Positions 36,294 to 44,579 of a DNA stretch of 64,000 bases are shown in pieces. The notes beneath the pieces were generated by a model, which was not told the origin of the DNA, made no database searches, and saw nothing but the letters and a program-made list of their open reading frames with translations. This DNA comes from JABLTI01 sp035528035 (lineage in GTDB: Archaea; Asgardarchaeota; Heimdallarchaeia; JABLTI01), in NCBI GenBank assembly GCA_035528035.1, contig DATKZI010000005.1, positions 1-64,000 of the forward strand, in the 5' to 3' direction. The stretch's first letter is position 1. The number at the start of each line of letters is the position of its first letter. The translations under genes and the position numbers were made by a program.

Positions 36294-36920
36294 TCAAGTA
36301 TACCAGCTATCATCGCCCCAACCATATTTTTCCCATAAAGGATCAAAGATGTTTTTTGCTTCTTCGGTATAATAATGATATGCACAAACAGATTCGCCTA
36401 GATCATACATACCAAAATGAATGTGGGTTCCACTGCCATGATTTAATAATAAACCTAAAACTTCACCTTGTTGAATAGTTTGTCCTTCTACAACATTAAT
36501 AGCATCTCGTTGATAATTGGCAAAAGTTTCATTCAGTGCCCATGATTCAAAAGCACAATCAAAAGTGAAGCGATCATTAAACTCGAGAAAAACATTTGTT
36601 TGCCAATGACCACCCATTTCATTGTAGAATGTTGTGATATGTAATACAGTCATATTACACCAAGCAATAATATTTACTGAAGCATTACAACCAAAATCAA
36701 TACCATTATGGAAAGCACCATTTTGCATACCATAACCCCAAATTATGTGGATAATGTCTGTATTCTCTACTGGAAAATCAATAAGAGGGGGATCAAGTGT
36801 TAAAATTCTATTATCTCTAAAATGCAGTATTATTGCTGTACTTCCTAAACCTGTACCAATAATAATTATTGTGATAAAGATACCTAAAAGGACTTTACCA
36901 CTTTTTTTCATTGATATCAC
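36294..36920 (-). CDS. Membrane-anchored M23-family metallopeptidase-like protein
   Basis: 208 residues. One N-terminal helix (about 9-32) anchors a LytM/M23 domain. Metal ligands are in place: H71 and D75 in HNGIDF, and H166/H168 in THIHFG near the end; GWGDDS closes the protein. A complete zinc site implies a hydrolase, but archaea lack peptidoglycan, so the target would be a pseudomurein-free surface protein, a bacterial neighbour's wall, or the protein is a binder. The start ATG overlaps the stop of the zinc-ribbon protein gene (4 bp), so the two are translationally coupled and probably act together at the surface. Confidence 0.8.
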   Translation of the reverse strand: MISMKKSGKVLLGIFITIIIIGTGLGSTAIILHFRDNRILTLDPPLIDFPVENTDIIHIIWGYGMQNGAFHNGIDFGCNASVNIIAWCNMTVLHITTFYNEMGGHWQTNVFLEFNDRFTFDCAFESWALNETFANYQRDAINVVEGQTIQQGEVLGLLLNHGSGTHIHFGMYDLGESVCAYHYYTEEAKNIFDPLWEKYGWGDDSWYT

Positions 36921-37621
36921 TCTTCAGTAATTGGTGCAGCACAGTAAGGACATTGTGAGAGATATTCTTCAGGTAGCTTAACATTACAGAATGGACATTT
37001 GTCCCTTTTTCTACCATATCTAGGTAACGCATATCCTTTTTCTCGTGCTTCTGCAACTCTTGCTTGATGTTTTTTAATTCCTCTCGAGGTAAGAATAATT
37101 ATTAGTGAAATAGATAAGATCATGAATCCACCTAATGCTCCAAGTGTAATCCAAAGCCATCGCAAACTAAAGATGTAACTTAATTCTTCTACAGTCATAT
37201 AATTACTAGTACCATCTTCCCAAACAGTGATTATAACAAAACCGGAATCTCCTTCATTCATCCAAACAGCAAGAAAATAATCACCATCAGCTGATGGAGT
37301 GAAAATTTGTTCTTCATCTAGATCTCCTGGAGTATCTTGTGTAAGAAGTTTATCTTGTTCACGGAAACGGTTATTATCATAAATGGCAAAGCCAATATCA
37401 TTATCATTGGTAAAGAAGTCAGATTCAACTCTGAATCTATAGGTGATACCACCAACTAGTTCTTTAACGGTATATTTTTCCATATCAGATAATGAAGAGA
37501 TAAAATCTGATAAAGCAGAACTTGGTTGAATTGATAAACAAGTAATAAAAAGCGTTGTAAAAACTAACAAACTTAGAAATAATGTTTGCTTCTTTATTTT
37601 GGATTTAGATATTTTCATCAT
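36917..37621 (-). CDS. Membrane protein: extracellular PPC/GOLD-like domain, helix, cytosolic zinc ribbon
   Basis: 234 residues. A signal or first helix at ~13-33 is followed by a beta-sandwich of ~100 residues (VRFRVES-like strand, DIGFAIYDNNRF, GDYFLAVWMNEGDSGFVIITVW), similar to PPC or emp24/GOLD folds. A membrane helix (about 154-178) leads to a cytosolic tail with CPFC...CPYC, a zinc ribbon, and PITEE. Outside-binding plus inside zinc ribbon suggests an adaptor. Its stop overlaps the M23 gene start. It is divergent from DUF2769. Confidence 0.75.
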   Translation of the reverse strand: MMKISKSKIKKQTLFLSLLVFTTLFITCLSIQPSSALSDFISSLSDMEKYTVKELVGGITYRFRVESDFFTNDNDIGFAIYDNNRFREQDKLLTQDTPGDLDEEQIFTPSADGDYFLAVWMNEGDSGFVIITVWEDGTSNYMTVEELSYIFSLRWLWITLGALGGFMILSISLIIILTSRGIKKHQARVAEAREKGYALPRYGRKRDKCPFCNVKLPEEYLSQCPYCAAPITEE

Positions 37622-37837
37622 GTTTATCCCCAGGAAATAATATAATTGATATGTTAATTTTATATATATAACAATTCCTAGTTAATTAAATGATATTAAT
37701 TTATCTTGAAAATAAGATAATTTAAGAAAAAATTATTGAAATCATTTCTTTTGATTAAATTAATAAAAATCAAATTAGCTGCATTAATATCAGAATTTAA
37801 AAGTATTGAATGAATAATCAGACTTACTGTGATATAA

Positions 37838-38158
37838 ATGATTGAAGATGAAAATGTTTTCAAAAATGCTTCTTTTGAAGAAAAAATTAAACTTATGGAT
37901 AAAATGACTGAAAAAGAAAAAAACGATGGAATAGAGCAAATCAAGTTTATGTGTAGAGATAATTGTGGAAAGTGTCCAAGCTATAAAGGATCAGGGGAAA
38001 CAAATTTTGGTTTTTGTTCGACTGGTAGAAGTTCTCTAATAAAAGAAAATAAGGGTTGTTTATGCAATCAATGTCCTATTTATAAAATGATGGGTTTTAG
38101 ATGGGTTAATTATTGTATAAAAGGAAGTGCATTGGAGCTCTCGAATATCGAGAAATAA
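37838..38158 (+). CDS. DUF2769 family Cys-rich protein
   Basis: 106 residues. The N-terminal ~40 residues are helical and charged; the rest has the DUF2769 Cys pattern, CRDNCGKCPSYKG...CSTGRSS...GCLCNQCPIYKM...YCIKGSALE. The eight or so Cys could bind a metal or Fe-S cluster. The family is found in methanogens and Asgard archaea and is unassigned. It is divergent from the zinc-ribbon membrane protein gene and convergent with the 155-residue ferredoxin gene. Confidence 0.85.
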   Translation: MIEDENVFKNASFEEKIKLMDKMTEKEKNDGIEQIKFMCRDNCGKCPSYKGSGETNFGFCSTGRSSLIKENKGCLCNQCPIYKMMGFRWVNYCIKGSALELSNIEK

Positions 38159-38301
38159 TTAAACTATCACTTTTTCAGTAGAATTATTAACCGATTCTCG
38201 AAATCTCCATTCATTTACCTATAAAATTTATGATTCAAAAACAAACTTCTCAGAAAAGATTCATTTCTAAATTTAAAAAAGAAAAGATAATTGTATATTG
38301 A

Positions 38302-38769
38302 TTACTGACTTTCTGACTCATCAAGAGTAACAATTACCTCATTATTGACTACAAATGCAATAAAGTCTTCCTGGTACATTAACCACTCATCTAATTGGTC
38401 TGCATTTTTAAAATCTAATGCTTGCAAGACTTCATTGAGTGATAATTTATAATCACCGGAATTATCTGGTTTATTTATCTCAAGTAATTTTTTAAAAGCA
38501 CTTGCTCTTGATTCCCTTTTTTCACTTTCCTGTTTTTGATCTACCCGTATTTTATCCAATGACTTACTGACAAAGATCGCATTTGGGGAACAAATTTCTT
38601 CACAAGCTTTGCATCCAGAACAATTTTCTTCATTAACCACAAGGATCTTTTGTTCTTCATCATCTAATACAAGGATATTCTCATTACAAGCTTCAATGCA
38701 ATCTTCACATATGATGCATAAATCATAATTCACAAATACATTGTATTCTTGCATGGTTTCATTACCCAA
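38302..38769 (-). CDS. 2[4Fe-4S] ferredoxin with C-terminal extension
   Basis: 155 residues. Two ferredoxin Cys sets, CIICEDCIEAC and CSGCKACEEIC, occupy the first ~65 residues; the second halves lack the usual Pro after the last Cys (NENILV, SPNAIFV). A basic, charged linker is followed by a ~50-residue acidic helical domain (LNEVLQALDFKNADQLDEWL) unlike usual ferredoxins, perhaps a docking part. It lies 128 bp downstream of the TIGR04076/ATC operon on the same strand and may serve it. Confidence 0.85.
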   Translation of the reverse strand: MGNETMQEYNVFVNYDLCIICEDCIEACNENILVLDDEEQKILVVNEENCSGCKACEEICSPNAIFVSKSLDKIRVDQKQESEKRESRASAFKKLLEINKPDNSGDYKLSLNEVLQALDFKNADQLDEWLMYQEDFIAFVVNNEVIVTLDESESQ

Positions 38770-38897
38770 ATTTTACAATCTGTTTTAATAAATAAATTAT
38801 TCCTTATGTCATTTCTAAATGGAAAATTGATTTAGATATCTATTCTAAATTCGTTAATCTATTTAGGAAGATAATTTAATTAATCTTATAATCTAAT

Positions 38898-39257
38898 TTA
38901 TTCCTCAATGCGTTCTAGATAGAAAACTACTGGTTTCAATCCATCTGAACAACAAGAATATTTGATACCAGCAAGATCTCCTCCTGCAAAATCACCCTTC
39001 ATTGTTAAAATTGCTATATCTCGATATATATCAACCCAAGCCCAACGGCAGAAACCTTCAGGCATAGTTAATTCATTATCAACAATAAATTCTTGTCCTT
39101 CCTTTACAACTTCACAATCTTTAACAACAAAACCATTTGGAAACACAAAATCGTGTCCTAAAACATCTTTTGAAGTAAATTTTTTCAATACTGTTATTTT
39201 CACTTTTGGTCTCATTTTTCTATTCCTCATTATTGTATTTGTTCTAATTTGAAGCAT
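38898..39257 (-). CDS. TIGR04076 family protein, copy b
   Basis: The open frame allows 119 residues, but the likely start is the ATG at 39230 (MRNRKMRPK), which overlaps the stop of the preceding paralogue as TAATG. The mature protein has the TIGR04076 pattern: KVKITVLKKF, FVFPNGFVVKDC, EGFCRWAWVDIYRDI, YSCCSDGLKPVVFYLERI. Cys at DC, FC and SCC are shared with or near those in copy a. The family occurs in anaerobes and has no assigned reaction. Co-transcribed with copy a and the ATC-like genes. Confidence 0.85.
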   Translation of the reverse strand: MLQIRTNTIMRNRKMRPKVKITVLKKFTSKDVLGHDFVFPNGFVVKDCEVVKEGQEFIVDNELTMPEGFCRWAWVDIYRDIAILTMKGDFAGGDLAGIKYSCCSDGLKPVVFYLERIEE

Positions 39258-39550
39258 ACTGGTCTTATACCATCATTACATGCACTATAGATGATACCTT
39301 CTCCAGTCCAATCTGAATATCCTGTTCCTCCCAACCTTAAAACATCTAAATTCCTATAAATAGCATGATATGCATGTTGGCAAAAATCTTCTGGCATTTT
39401 ACCTGATTCTGGCACAATAAATTCATTTCCTTCCTCAAAGAAAGGACACTTTGGTATTGATTTTCCTGATTCACGAATGAAATCTTTACCTATCACATCT
39501 TTTGGTTCGAAAATTTTAACAACAGTAATTTTGACTTTTTTCTCTGTCAA
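39230..39550 (-). CDS. TIGR04076 family protein, copy a
   Basis: 106 residues starting at TTG after AGGTGA. Same fold and motifs as copy b: KVKITVVKIF, IPKCPFFEEGNEFIV, FCQHAYHAIYRNLDVL, YSACNDGIRPVCFKLEQI. The two copies differ enough to have split function (for example KC versus DC, and SAC versus SCC). It lies 43 bp downstream of the third ATC-like gene and overlaps copy b. Part of the five-gene cluster 38898-42216. Confidence 0.85.
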   Translation of the reverse strand: MTEKKVKITVVKIFEPKDVIGKDFIRESGKSIPKCPFFEEGNEFIVPESGKMPEDFCQHAYHAIYRNLDVLRLGGTGYSDWTGEGIIYSACNDGIRPVCFKLEQIQ

Positions 39551-39593
39551 TTTATCACCTTATTTTTGATCTTTTAAAATAATTTTTCTCTGT

Positions 39594-40454
39594 TTATTCT
39601 TTCTTATCAAGTTTATTTGTAAATTCAAGTGTTGGTTGTTCTGGATTTTCATGATATCTTGAATCCCAATAAAGCTCATCACAGAAATCTCCATGATGTA
39701 ATGTTTGAGTTCGTCTCATTTTGATTATTTTTCCTTTATTCCAAGCTGGAATATCACCTATGAAACAAGATGCATAATAAGCAATATCAGGATCATTTAG
39801 TTCCTTTAAAGCTTCATGAGTTATACAAGTATCAAAACGGTAGAGATCCATATGTTCATCTAATACACAAACAGTAAATTCACCAAGTCCAATTTTGGAC
39901 CAATACTTTATAGCTCCTTCTCGATGTTCAGTAATATTCACATCATTTTTTGGAGGATTCTTTTTGCGCATATCTTGAACAATTCGTGTTAGAATTTTTG
40001 TGTATAATTCTATTCCTTTATCTTTTCCTAACATCTCTGTTAAGGTTTTCAATCTGTAGTAAGAAGCTCTCTCGAGAGCTTTTGCCTTATTAAGTGAATG
40101 AACAATGAATTCCTCTGGATTCTCTGAACACTGATGAATGGGATTTAGATGCTTAAGAATAAATTCTCGAATTATTGCTTTTAGTTGGGGATTCTTATCT
40201 AGAAAAGTATATGACTCATCAATTGGTGGAAAGTCATATATTCCATCTTTCTTTTCAATTGTTGATGTCACAGTAATAAATTTGCTTACTAGATCATTTA
40301 CATATTTATCAACTAATTCTGGTTTATATTCTATAAGATATTTAATTATTGAATTAGTATTATCAAATTGTTCCTTAATCCAATTATTGGGATTTCCTTT
40401 TATCTCAGCATTTGGATTATACTTTTTGTATGTAGTAACTTCCATTATTTTCAC
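39594..40454 (-). CDS. ATC hydrolase-like protein, paralogue 1
   Basis: 286 residues of the L-2-amino-thiazoline-4-carboxylate hydrolase-like family. The C-terminal signature is MRRTQTLHHGDFCDELYWDS, comparable to the F-x-R-T-x-x-L-x-x-G-x-x-C-D-F ending of the family; upstream Cys are in FDTCITHEAL and YYASCFIGD. It is the most diverged of the local paralogues. AGGTGA at 40459-40464 precedes the ATG by four bases. The previous gene ends 16 bp upstream. Known ATC hydrolase opens the thiazoline ring to S-carbamyl-cysteine; no claim on this one's substrate. Confidence 0.75.
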   Translation of the reverse strand: MKIMEVTTYKKYNPNAEIKGNPNNWIKEQFDNTNSIIKYLIEYKPELVDKYVNDLVSKFITVTSTIEKKDGIYDFPPIDESYTFLDKNPQLKAIIREFILKHLNPIHQCSENPEEFIVHSLNKAKALERASYYRLKTLTEMLGKDKGIELYTKILTRIVQDMRKKNPPKNDVNITEHREGAIKYWSKIGLGEFTVCVLDEHMDLYRFDTCITHEALKELNDPDIAYYASCFIGDIPAWNKGKIIKMRRTQTLHHGDFCDELYWDSRYHENPEQPTLEFTNKLDKKE

Positions 40455-40470
40455 CTTTATTATTTCAATT

Positions 40471-41340
40471 TCATTTATACTTTAACCATATCTTATCTAG
40501 GAATTCTTTTGTGAATGATTTAGTCTTTCTTTTTTCTCTTGTATCATAATAGATATATGAACAATACTTGTCACCAAGCGCTAATGATTGTTCTAAATCT
40601 AATATAAAATGATCGTTCCAAACTTTAGCTAATGGTTTATGCATATAACACATGATAGTGTAAAGTATTTCCTTATCTTGTCCATATTTTGTTTGGATCA
40701 TACTATTGTATTTCTCACAGGTTACGCATAATTTTAGAAATTGACCGTTTGTACCATCATTTATTATTTGATGTCGTCCATAAGGGTTTACAGGCAACCA
40801 ATTTGCTTGTTCGATGCTAAAATCAACTAGTTCTTTGAATCTATTTTTTTGATAAATTGCATTTACTTCTTCATTGTAAGCATCTAGAAATTCTCGAAAG
40901 AATTGCAGTGCTTCTTCTCTCCCAAGTAAGAAAATTAACGCACTAACTTGAATAAAGAATAAACCAAAGGATGAAGGTATAAAATCTGTTGTTAGGAAAG
41001 CTGTTTTTTTATTTGCCCATAGATCTTCTGGAGTTATTCCTAGTTTTTCAATTATAAAGCTTAAGTGCAATTTAACGAATTTACTCTCTTCAGATAGCTT
41101 ATCATATTGTACTAACTCTCTGTCAAGTTTATCGTTTTGTTCATCAAAGTAATCTTGCTTAATTTCTTGTAGTAGTATATTAGATACTTTCTCTTTGAAT
41201 CCTTGATAAATCTTAGGTCGCTCATTTCTAATTTTTCTCAATATCAATGTTAATGTCCAAAAAACATCACTTTTAGCGAAATCCAGTGGATGTATTGTTA
41301 CTTTTGGTTCTGCTACTTGATTACCATATTTTTTAAACAT
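40471..41340 (-). CDS. ATC hydrolase-like protein, paralogue 2
   Basis: 289 residues, with motif KLCVTCEKYNS, then a Cys in TIMCYMHKPLAKVW, then FILDLEQSLALGDKYCSYIYYD. The order Cys-Cys-G-x-x-[YF]-C matches the ATC hydrolase family tail, and the N-terminal ~150 residues are helical. Its ATG directly follows the TAG of the upstream gene, and the GGTGA ribosome site lies inside the end of that gene, so the pair is translationally linked. Cytosolic. Confidence 0.75.
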   Translation of the reverse strand: MFKKYGNQVAEPKVTIHPLDFAKSDVFWTLTLILRKIRNERPKIYQGFKEKVSNILLQEIKQDYFDEQNDKLDRELVQYDKLSEESKFVKLHLSFIIEKLGITPEDLWANKKTAFLTTDFIPSSFGLFFIQVSALIFLLGREEALQFFREFLDAYNEEVNAIYQKNRFKELVDFSIEQANWLPVNPYGRHQIINDGTNGQFLKLCVTCEKYNSMIQTKYGQDKEILYTIMCYMHKPLAKVWNDHFILDLEQSLALGDKYCSYIYYDTREKRKTKSFTKEFLDKIWLKYK

Positions 41341-42216
41341 CTATTTCACCTCAGAAAATTCTTCTATAACTTCATCGAAGAACTTTTGTGATGGCACTTT
41401 TATTGTATCTACAACACGCGTATCATGATATACATAGGTACAGTAAGGGTCACCTTTAGCTATCGTTTTATTCAGTGTAAGAATGAAATTCTCATTCCAT
41501 AATCTAACTAAACCCTCATGACAATAACAACCCGTTACATCAAGTAATTCCCTGTCTTCTTGTGAAGCATCCAGGTAATTTTTCATTTTATCACAAGTTA
41601 GACATATCTCAACATAACGTCCGTCTTCAACGTTACTCATTAATCGAACTCTTCCCAATGAGTTGTTTTCGATGAATTTCATGTGATGAAAACGCATCTC
41701 TTCAAGATCTATGTACCAGTTTTTTTGATTAGGGTTATATTTGATCACATACTCATCAGCAATTTTTTTGTACAGATCAATGCCTTCCTCTTTTCCAAAA
41801 ACATCAATTAATGATTTAATGTCCATTAAGTGAATATCTCTAATAGAATGAAAAAAGTTCCAATCAGGAAACTCTTGCTCCTTATTTTCCCAATATTGTT
41901 CTTCAGTAACACCAAGCGTACTAATGAAATTGCTAAGTAATAATCGCATAATGTTGGATTGGTCTGTTAAGTGTTTGTATTGTTGTAGAATTTCAGATAA
42001 TTTTCCATTGATATCATGGAAGAATTCTTGTTTCGTTACTGCTAGTAACTTTTCAGTTAATTTTCTGATGTATTCTTCTAATTTGCTTGGTTTATGTTCA
42101 TTGATATACCCAAAGGTATTATTGTAGTGCTTCAAGATATTACTTTCACTAAAATTAAATGGTTCAGTTCTAACTGTTACATTCTCTTTTTCTTTTCCTA
42201 GTTTTTCAAATTTCAC
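41341..42216 (-). CDS. ATC hydrolase-like protein, paralogue 3 (first gene of operon)
   Basis: 291 residues starting at GTG with AAAGGAG nine bases upstream. Motifs: YVEICLTCDKMKN, then VTGCYCHEGLVRLWNENFIL, then GDPYCTYVYHDTR. It is closest to paralogue 2 and to the copy at 56509. It heads the cluster of five minus-strand genes and is divergent from the winged-helix regulator at 42420, across a gap with palindromic sites. Confidence 0.75.
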   Translation of the reverse strand: MKFEKLGKEKENVTVRTEPFNFSESNILKHYNNTFGYINEHKPSKLEEYIRKLTEKLLAVTKQEFFHDINGKLSEILQQYKHLTDQSNIMRLLLSNFISTLGVTEEQYWENKEQEFPDWNFFHSIRDIHLMDIKSLIDVFGKEEGIDLYKKIADEYVIKYNPNQKNWYIDLEEMRFHHMKFIENNSLGRVRLMSNVEDGRYVEICLTCDKMKNYLDASQEDRELLDVTGCYCHEGLVRLWNENFILTLNKTIAKGDPYCTYVYHDTRVVDTIKVPSQKFFDEVIEEFSEVK

Positions 42217-42300
42217 AGAGATTGCTCCTTTCGATCTTTATTTATTCTTTTAAAATCTCTATTCCATTCAATTGATTTCAAACTTCTGATAACCTCGTTG

Positions 42301-42326
42301 GTCATCCTTTGACAACATATGTCATC
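42301..42326. promoter_or_regulatory. Candidate operator of the ATC operon
   Basis: TGACA at 42310-42314 and TGTCA at 42320-42324 are inverted arms around ACATA, and GTCATC occurs twice (42301-42306 and 42321-42326), 20 bp apart. The sites lie in the 203-bp gap between the divergent ATC-like operon and the winged-helix regulator gene. Confidence 0.45.
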
Positions 42327-42419
42327 AATAGACACAGTTATATATTAGTTTTCCCCTAAATCTATAATAATCAAAAGAATTTAAGATGCTAGAAGAGAAA
42401 GTGACTGTTGTGTGTCTAA

Positions 42420-43073
42420 ATGGCTAAAAAAACAAAAACAAATTTTAAAGATTTCATTGAATATAAACCTCAGATTATGAAATTTCTTGATAAAGAAGAA
42501 ACCGAATTAGCGTTAAAATATCATCCGATAATTAAAGAAATGAGGAATAAGCATCTAACAGTAAAAGAAATTCATGATCTTTATATTGATGAAGAAACGA
42601 AGAAATACACACTAACAATTAAAACAATTTATCGTTATCTTGAAAAATTAGAAGAGAAGAACTTAGTGATTGTTTCAGGACATCGAATAACTCAAAATAA
42701 AACTCAAGCAGAAAAATTGTACACTCGAACAGCAAATATTTTCTTTAAATCTTATGCAGAAAAACAAACTCCTCAAGCGATTAAAAAACGAAAAGCTACT
42801 TCTAAAAATCTTTATGTAATAATAAGTGAAATGGGTAATGGTTCTATCATAACTTACGAGAAATTTGAGAAATTAATTTTGAATCTCCAAGATTTTGAAC
42901 AACAATTAATTGAGGAAATTTCTCGAAAAGTTCCTTCTAGTAAGGTTCTCTCTGAAATCTATAGTGAAGTAGATATTGATCATGTTAATTATCTGAATGA
43001 ATTTTCAGCAAAATTATTATTTATAATCAAATATCCTGAACTTATAAAAGAGCTTCAAAATATTTACAACTAA
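42420..43073 (+). CDS. Winged-helix transcriptional regulator
   Basis: 217 residues. After a basic N-terminus, residues ~40-110 form a winged helix: MRNKHLTVKEIHDLYIDEETKKYTL is split by an insertion, then IKTIYRYLEKLEEKNLVIVSGH is the recognition helix and wing. The C-terminal half is helical, probably for dimerisation or ligand sensing. No metal-binding Cys. Its position, divergent from the ATC-like/TIGR04076 operon, makes it the likely regulator of that cluster. Confidence 0.8.
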   Translation: MAKKTKTNFKDFIEYKPQIMKFLDKEETELALKYHPIIKEMRNKHLTVKEIHDLYIDEETKKYTLTIKTIYRYLEKLEEKNLVIVSGHRITQNKTQAEKLYTRTANIFFKSYAEKQTPQAIKKRKATSKNLYVIISEMGNGSIITYEKFEKLILNLQDFEQQLIEEISRKVPSSKVLSEIYSEVDIDHVNYLNEFSAKLLFIIKYPELIKELQNIYN

Positions 43074-43186
43074 ATAAAATGAGATTTTTTTCAAACAATT
43101 TTAAAGTTTTGAAAAGAAGAAAAAATCTTTTTAGATTTATTAATTAATACAAAATCCTTTTTTCTATAAAGGTAATTTTCTTAACT

Positions 43187-44353
43187 ATGAAGAAAATAAG
43201 CAAAATATTAGTTATAATTACTAGTATTATCATAGTAACTGGAACTTCAAGTTTCTTAGTCTATTATTATATTTTCAAAGATAATGCTTCTTTTTCACCC
43301 TGCATTGATAAACCATTTACTAGTTATCCAGTAGATTTGGATAGATTACAAAATATTGTACCACTTGGTAACCTTAATCCACCAGGTCATACTTACCCAA
43401 CTGATCATATGTATTTTTTTACTGATACAATGATTTATCCTGATGGTTTTGAAATTTATGCTCCGGGAAATATCACAATGACTAGAATATCTAAAATAAC
43501 TTATAATCCTCCTCAAGGAACAACCTCGGAAGATTATACAATAGATTTTTCTGTTTGTAAACATGTCACTGGAAGATTTGGTCATATAAACAATCTAAGT
43601 ATTGCACTGTTAGACCTTACTGGAGAATTTGGTGAAGAATATGGCGATCAAGTAGAATCCTATGAAATAGACGGAAGAATCTTTACTTCCTATAAAAAAA
43701 GCATTACCCTCAATCTACTTTCGGGTCAACTCTTAGGCAGGGCAGGTCAAGGTGGCGGATATGACTTCTGGTTGAAAGATGATCGCGTTGAGCTAATCTG
43801 GGTTAATAACGATATTAGTAGAAATTTCCAACATACAGTTTGTCCTTTGGATTATTTTACTGATGCTCTTAAAACAAATCTAGTAGCTAAATTAGGTGGT
43901 TGGATGGGTCTTGATCCTCCAGGTTATTGTGGTAGAATTGATTTTGATGTACCAAATACTGCTCAAGGTATCTGGACTACTGTTGGATATACAGGTCAAA
44001 ATCCCGAAGAGTTTGGTCTCGCATTAGTGTACAATAATTTCAACGCTTCTATGGCTGCTATCTCAATTGGTAATGCTGGAAATTCAACTTGGGATTCTCG
44101 AGTATATGATTTTTCACCTAGAAATAGTGGAAATTTAAATAGAAATTTCAGTCAAGTTACGAATGATGGTGCAATTTATTATTATCTCTGTAATGGTTTT
44201 GAGTTTGGACTAATTTATACAAAAGCTATTTTAATAAAAATGACTGGTGATCGAAGTTTGTTATTACAATTTGTAGATAGAAATGGTTTAGAAATACCAT
44301 CAGATCCAACAACTTTGTTTGATGAAGAATTAGCGGTTGCTTATTATCGCTAA
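43187..44353 (+). CDS. Membrane-anchored degenerate M23-like protein
   Basis: 388 residues with an N-terminal helix (about 6-29). The N-terminal half resembles an M23 fold: GHTYPTDHMYFF (67-78) where HxxxD is expected, IYAPGNITMTRIS as the conserved core beta turn, and GRFGHINNLS (129-138) with His where M23 has the later ligand. The spacing HxxxxD is not the standard HxxxD and the final HxH is missing, so zinc binding is doubtful. The C-terminal half has no assignment. It may be a binding or scaffold protein. A hairpin follows the stop. Confidence 0.65.
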   Translation: MKKISKILVIITSIIIVTGTSSFLVYYYIFKDNASFSPCIDKPFTSYPVDLDRLQNIVPLGNLNPPGHTYPTDHMYFFTDTMIYPDGFEIYAPGNITMTRISKITYNPPQGTTSEDYTIDFSVCKHVTGRFGHINNLSIALLDLTGEFGEEYGDQVESYEIDGRIFTSYKKSITLNLLSGQLLGRAGQGGGYDFWLKDDRVELIWVNNDISRNFQHTVCPLDYFTDALKTNLVAKLGGWMGLDPPGYCGRIDFDVPNTAQGIWTTVGYTGQNPEEFGLALVYNNFNASMAAISIGNAGNSTWDSRVYDFSPRNSGNLNRNFSQVTNDGAIYYYLCNGFEFGLIYTKAILIKMTGDRSLLLQFVDRNGLEIPSDPTTLFDEELAVAYYR

Positions 44354-44367
44354 TATTTATTTCTTCT

Positions 44368-44384
44368 TAGAAAATAGTTTTCTA
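44368..44384 (+). terminator. Hairpin after degenerate M23-like gene
   Basis: TAGAAAA (44368-44374) and TTTTCTA (44378-44384) form a 7-bp stem with loop TAG, 15 bp after the stop, and a T-rich tract follows at 44396-44408. Confidence 0.5.
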
Positions 44385-44537
44385 CAGCTTTAAATTTTAT
44401 TTTTTTTAATGAGATATCATTTCTTTTAATTATAAGGATAAAATAAGCAGAGCTTTTCAACGCCTGATGCTTTTCCTAATTTTTATACTTTTAGAAGGAA
44501 TGTTATGACATTTTATTGCAGAGAATTTTTAAAACAA

Positions 44538-44570
44538 TCCCTCTATAGTTACTTATTATAGTAACAGGGA
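44538..44570 (+). promoter_or_regulatory. Possible ribosome-site-masking hairpin
   Basis: GTTACT (44548-44553) pairs with AGTAAC (44560-44565); just outside, TCCCT (44538-44542) can pair with AGGGA (44566-44570), with a 5-nt bulge on the left side. AGGGA is the only plausible Shine-Dalgarno for the ATG at 44580, so the fold would hide it. Confidence 0.35.
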
Positions 44571-44579
44571 TGATGTTTT

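Noticed and set aside
37696..37944. 82-residue minus-strand frame opposite the DUF2769 start
   Set aside because: It lies antisense to the DUF2769 N-terminus and has only low-complexity Ile/Ser/Phe content.
42240..42420. C/D-box small RNA upstream of the winged-helix gene
   Set aside because: A TGATGA-like box exists on the minus strand but no matching CTGA D box at proper distance.
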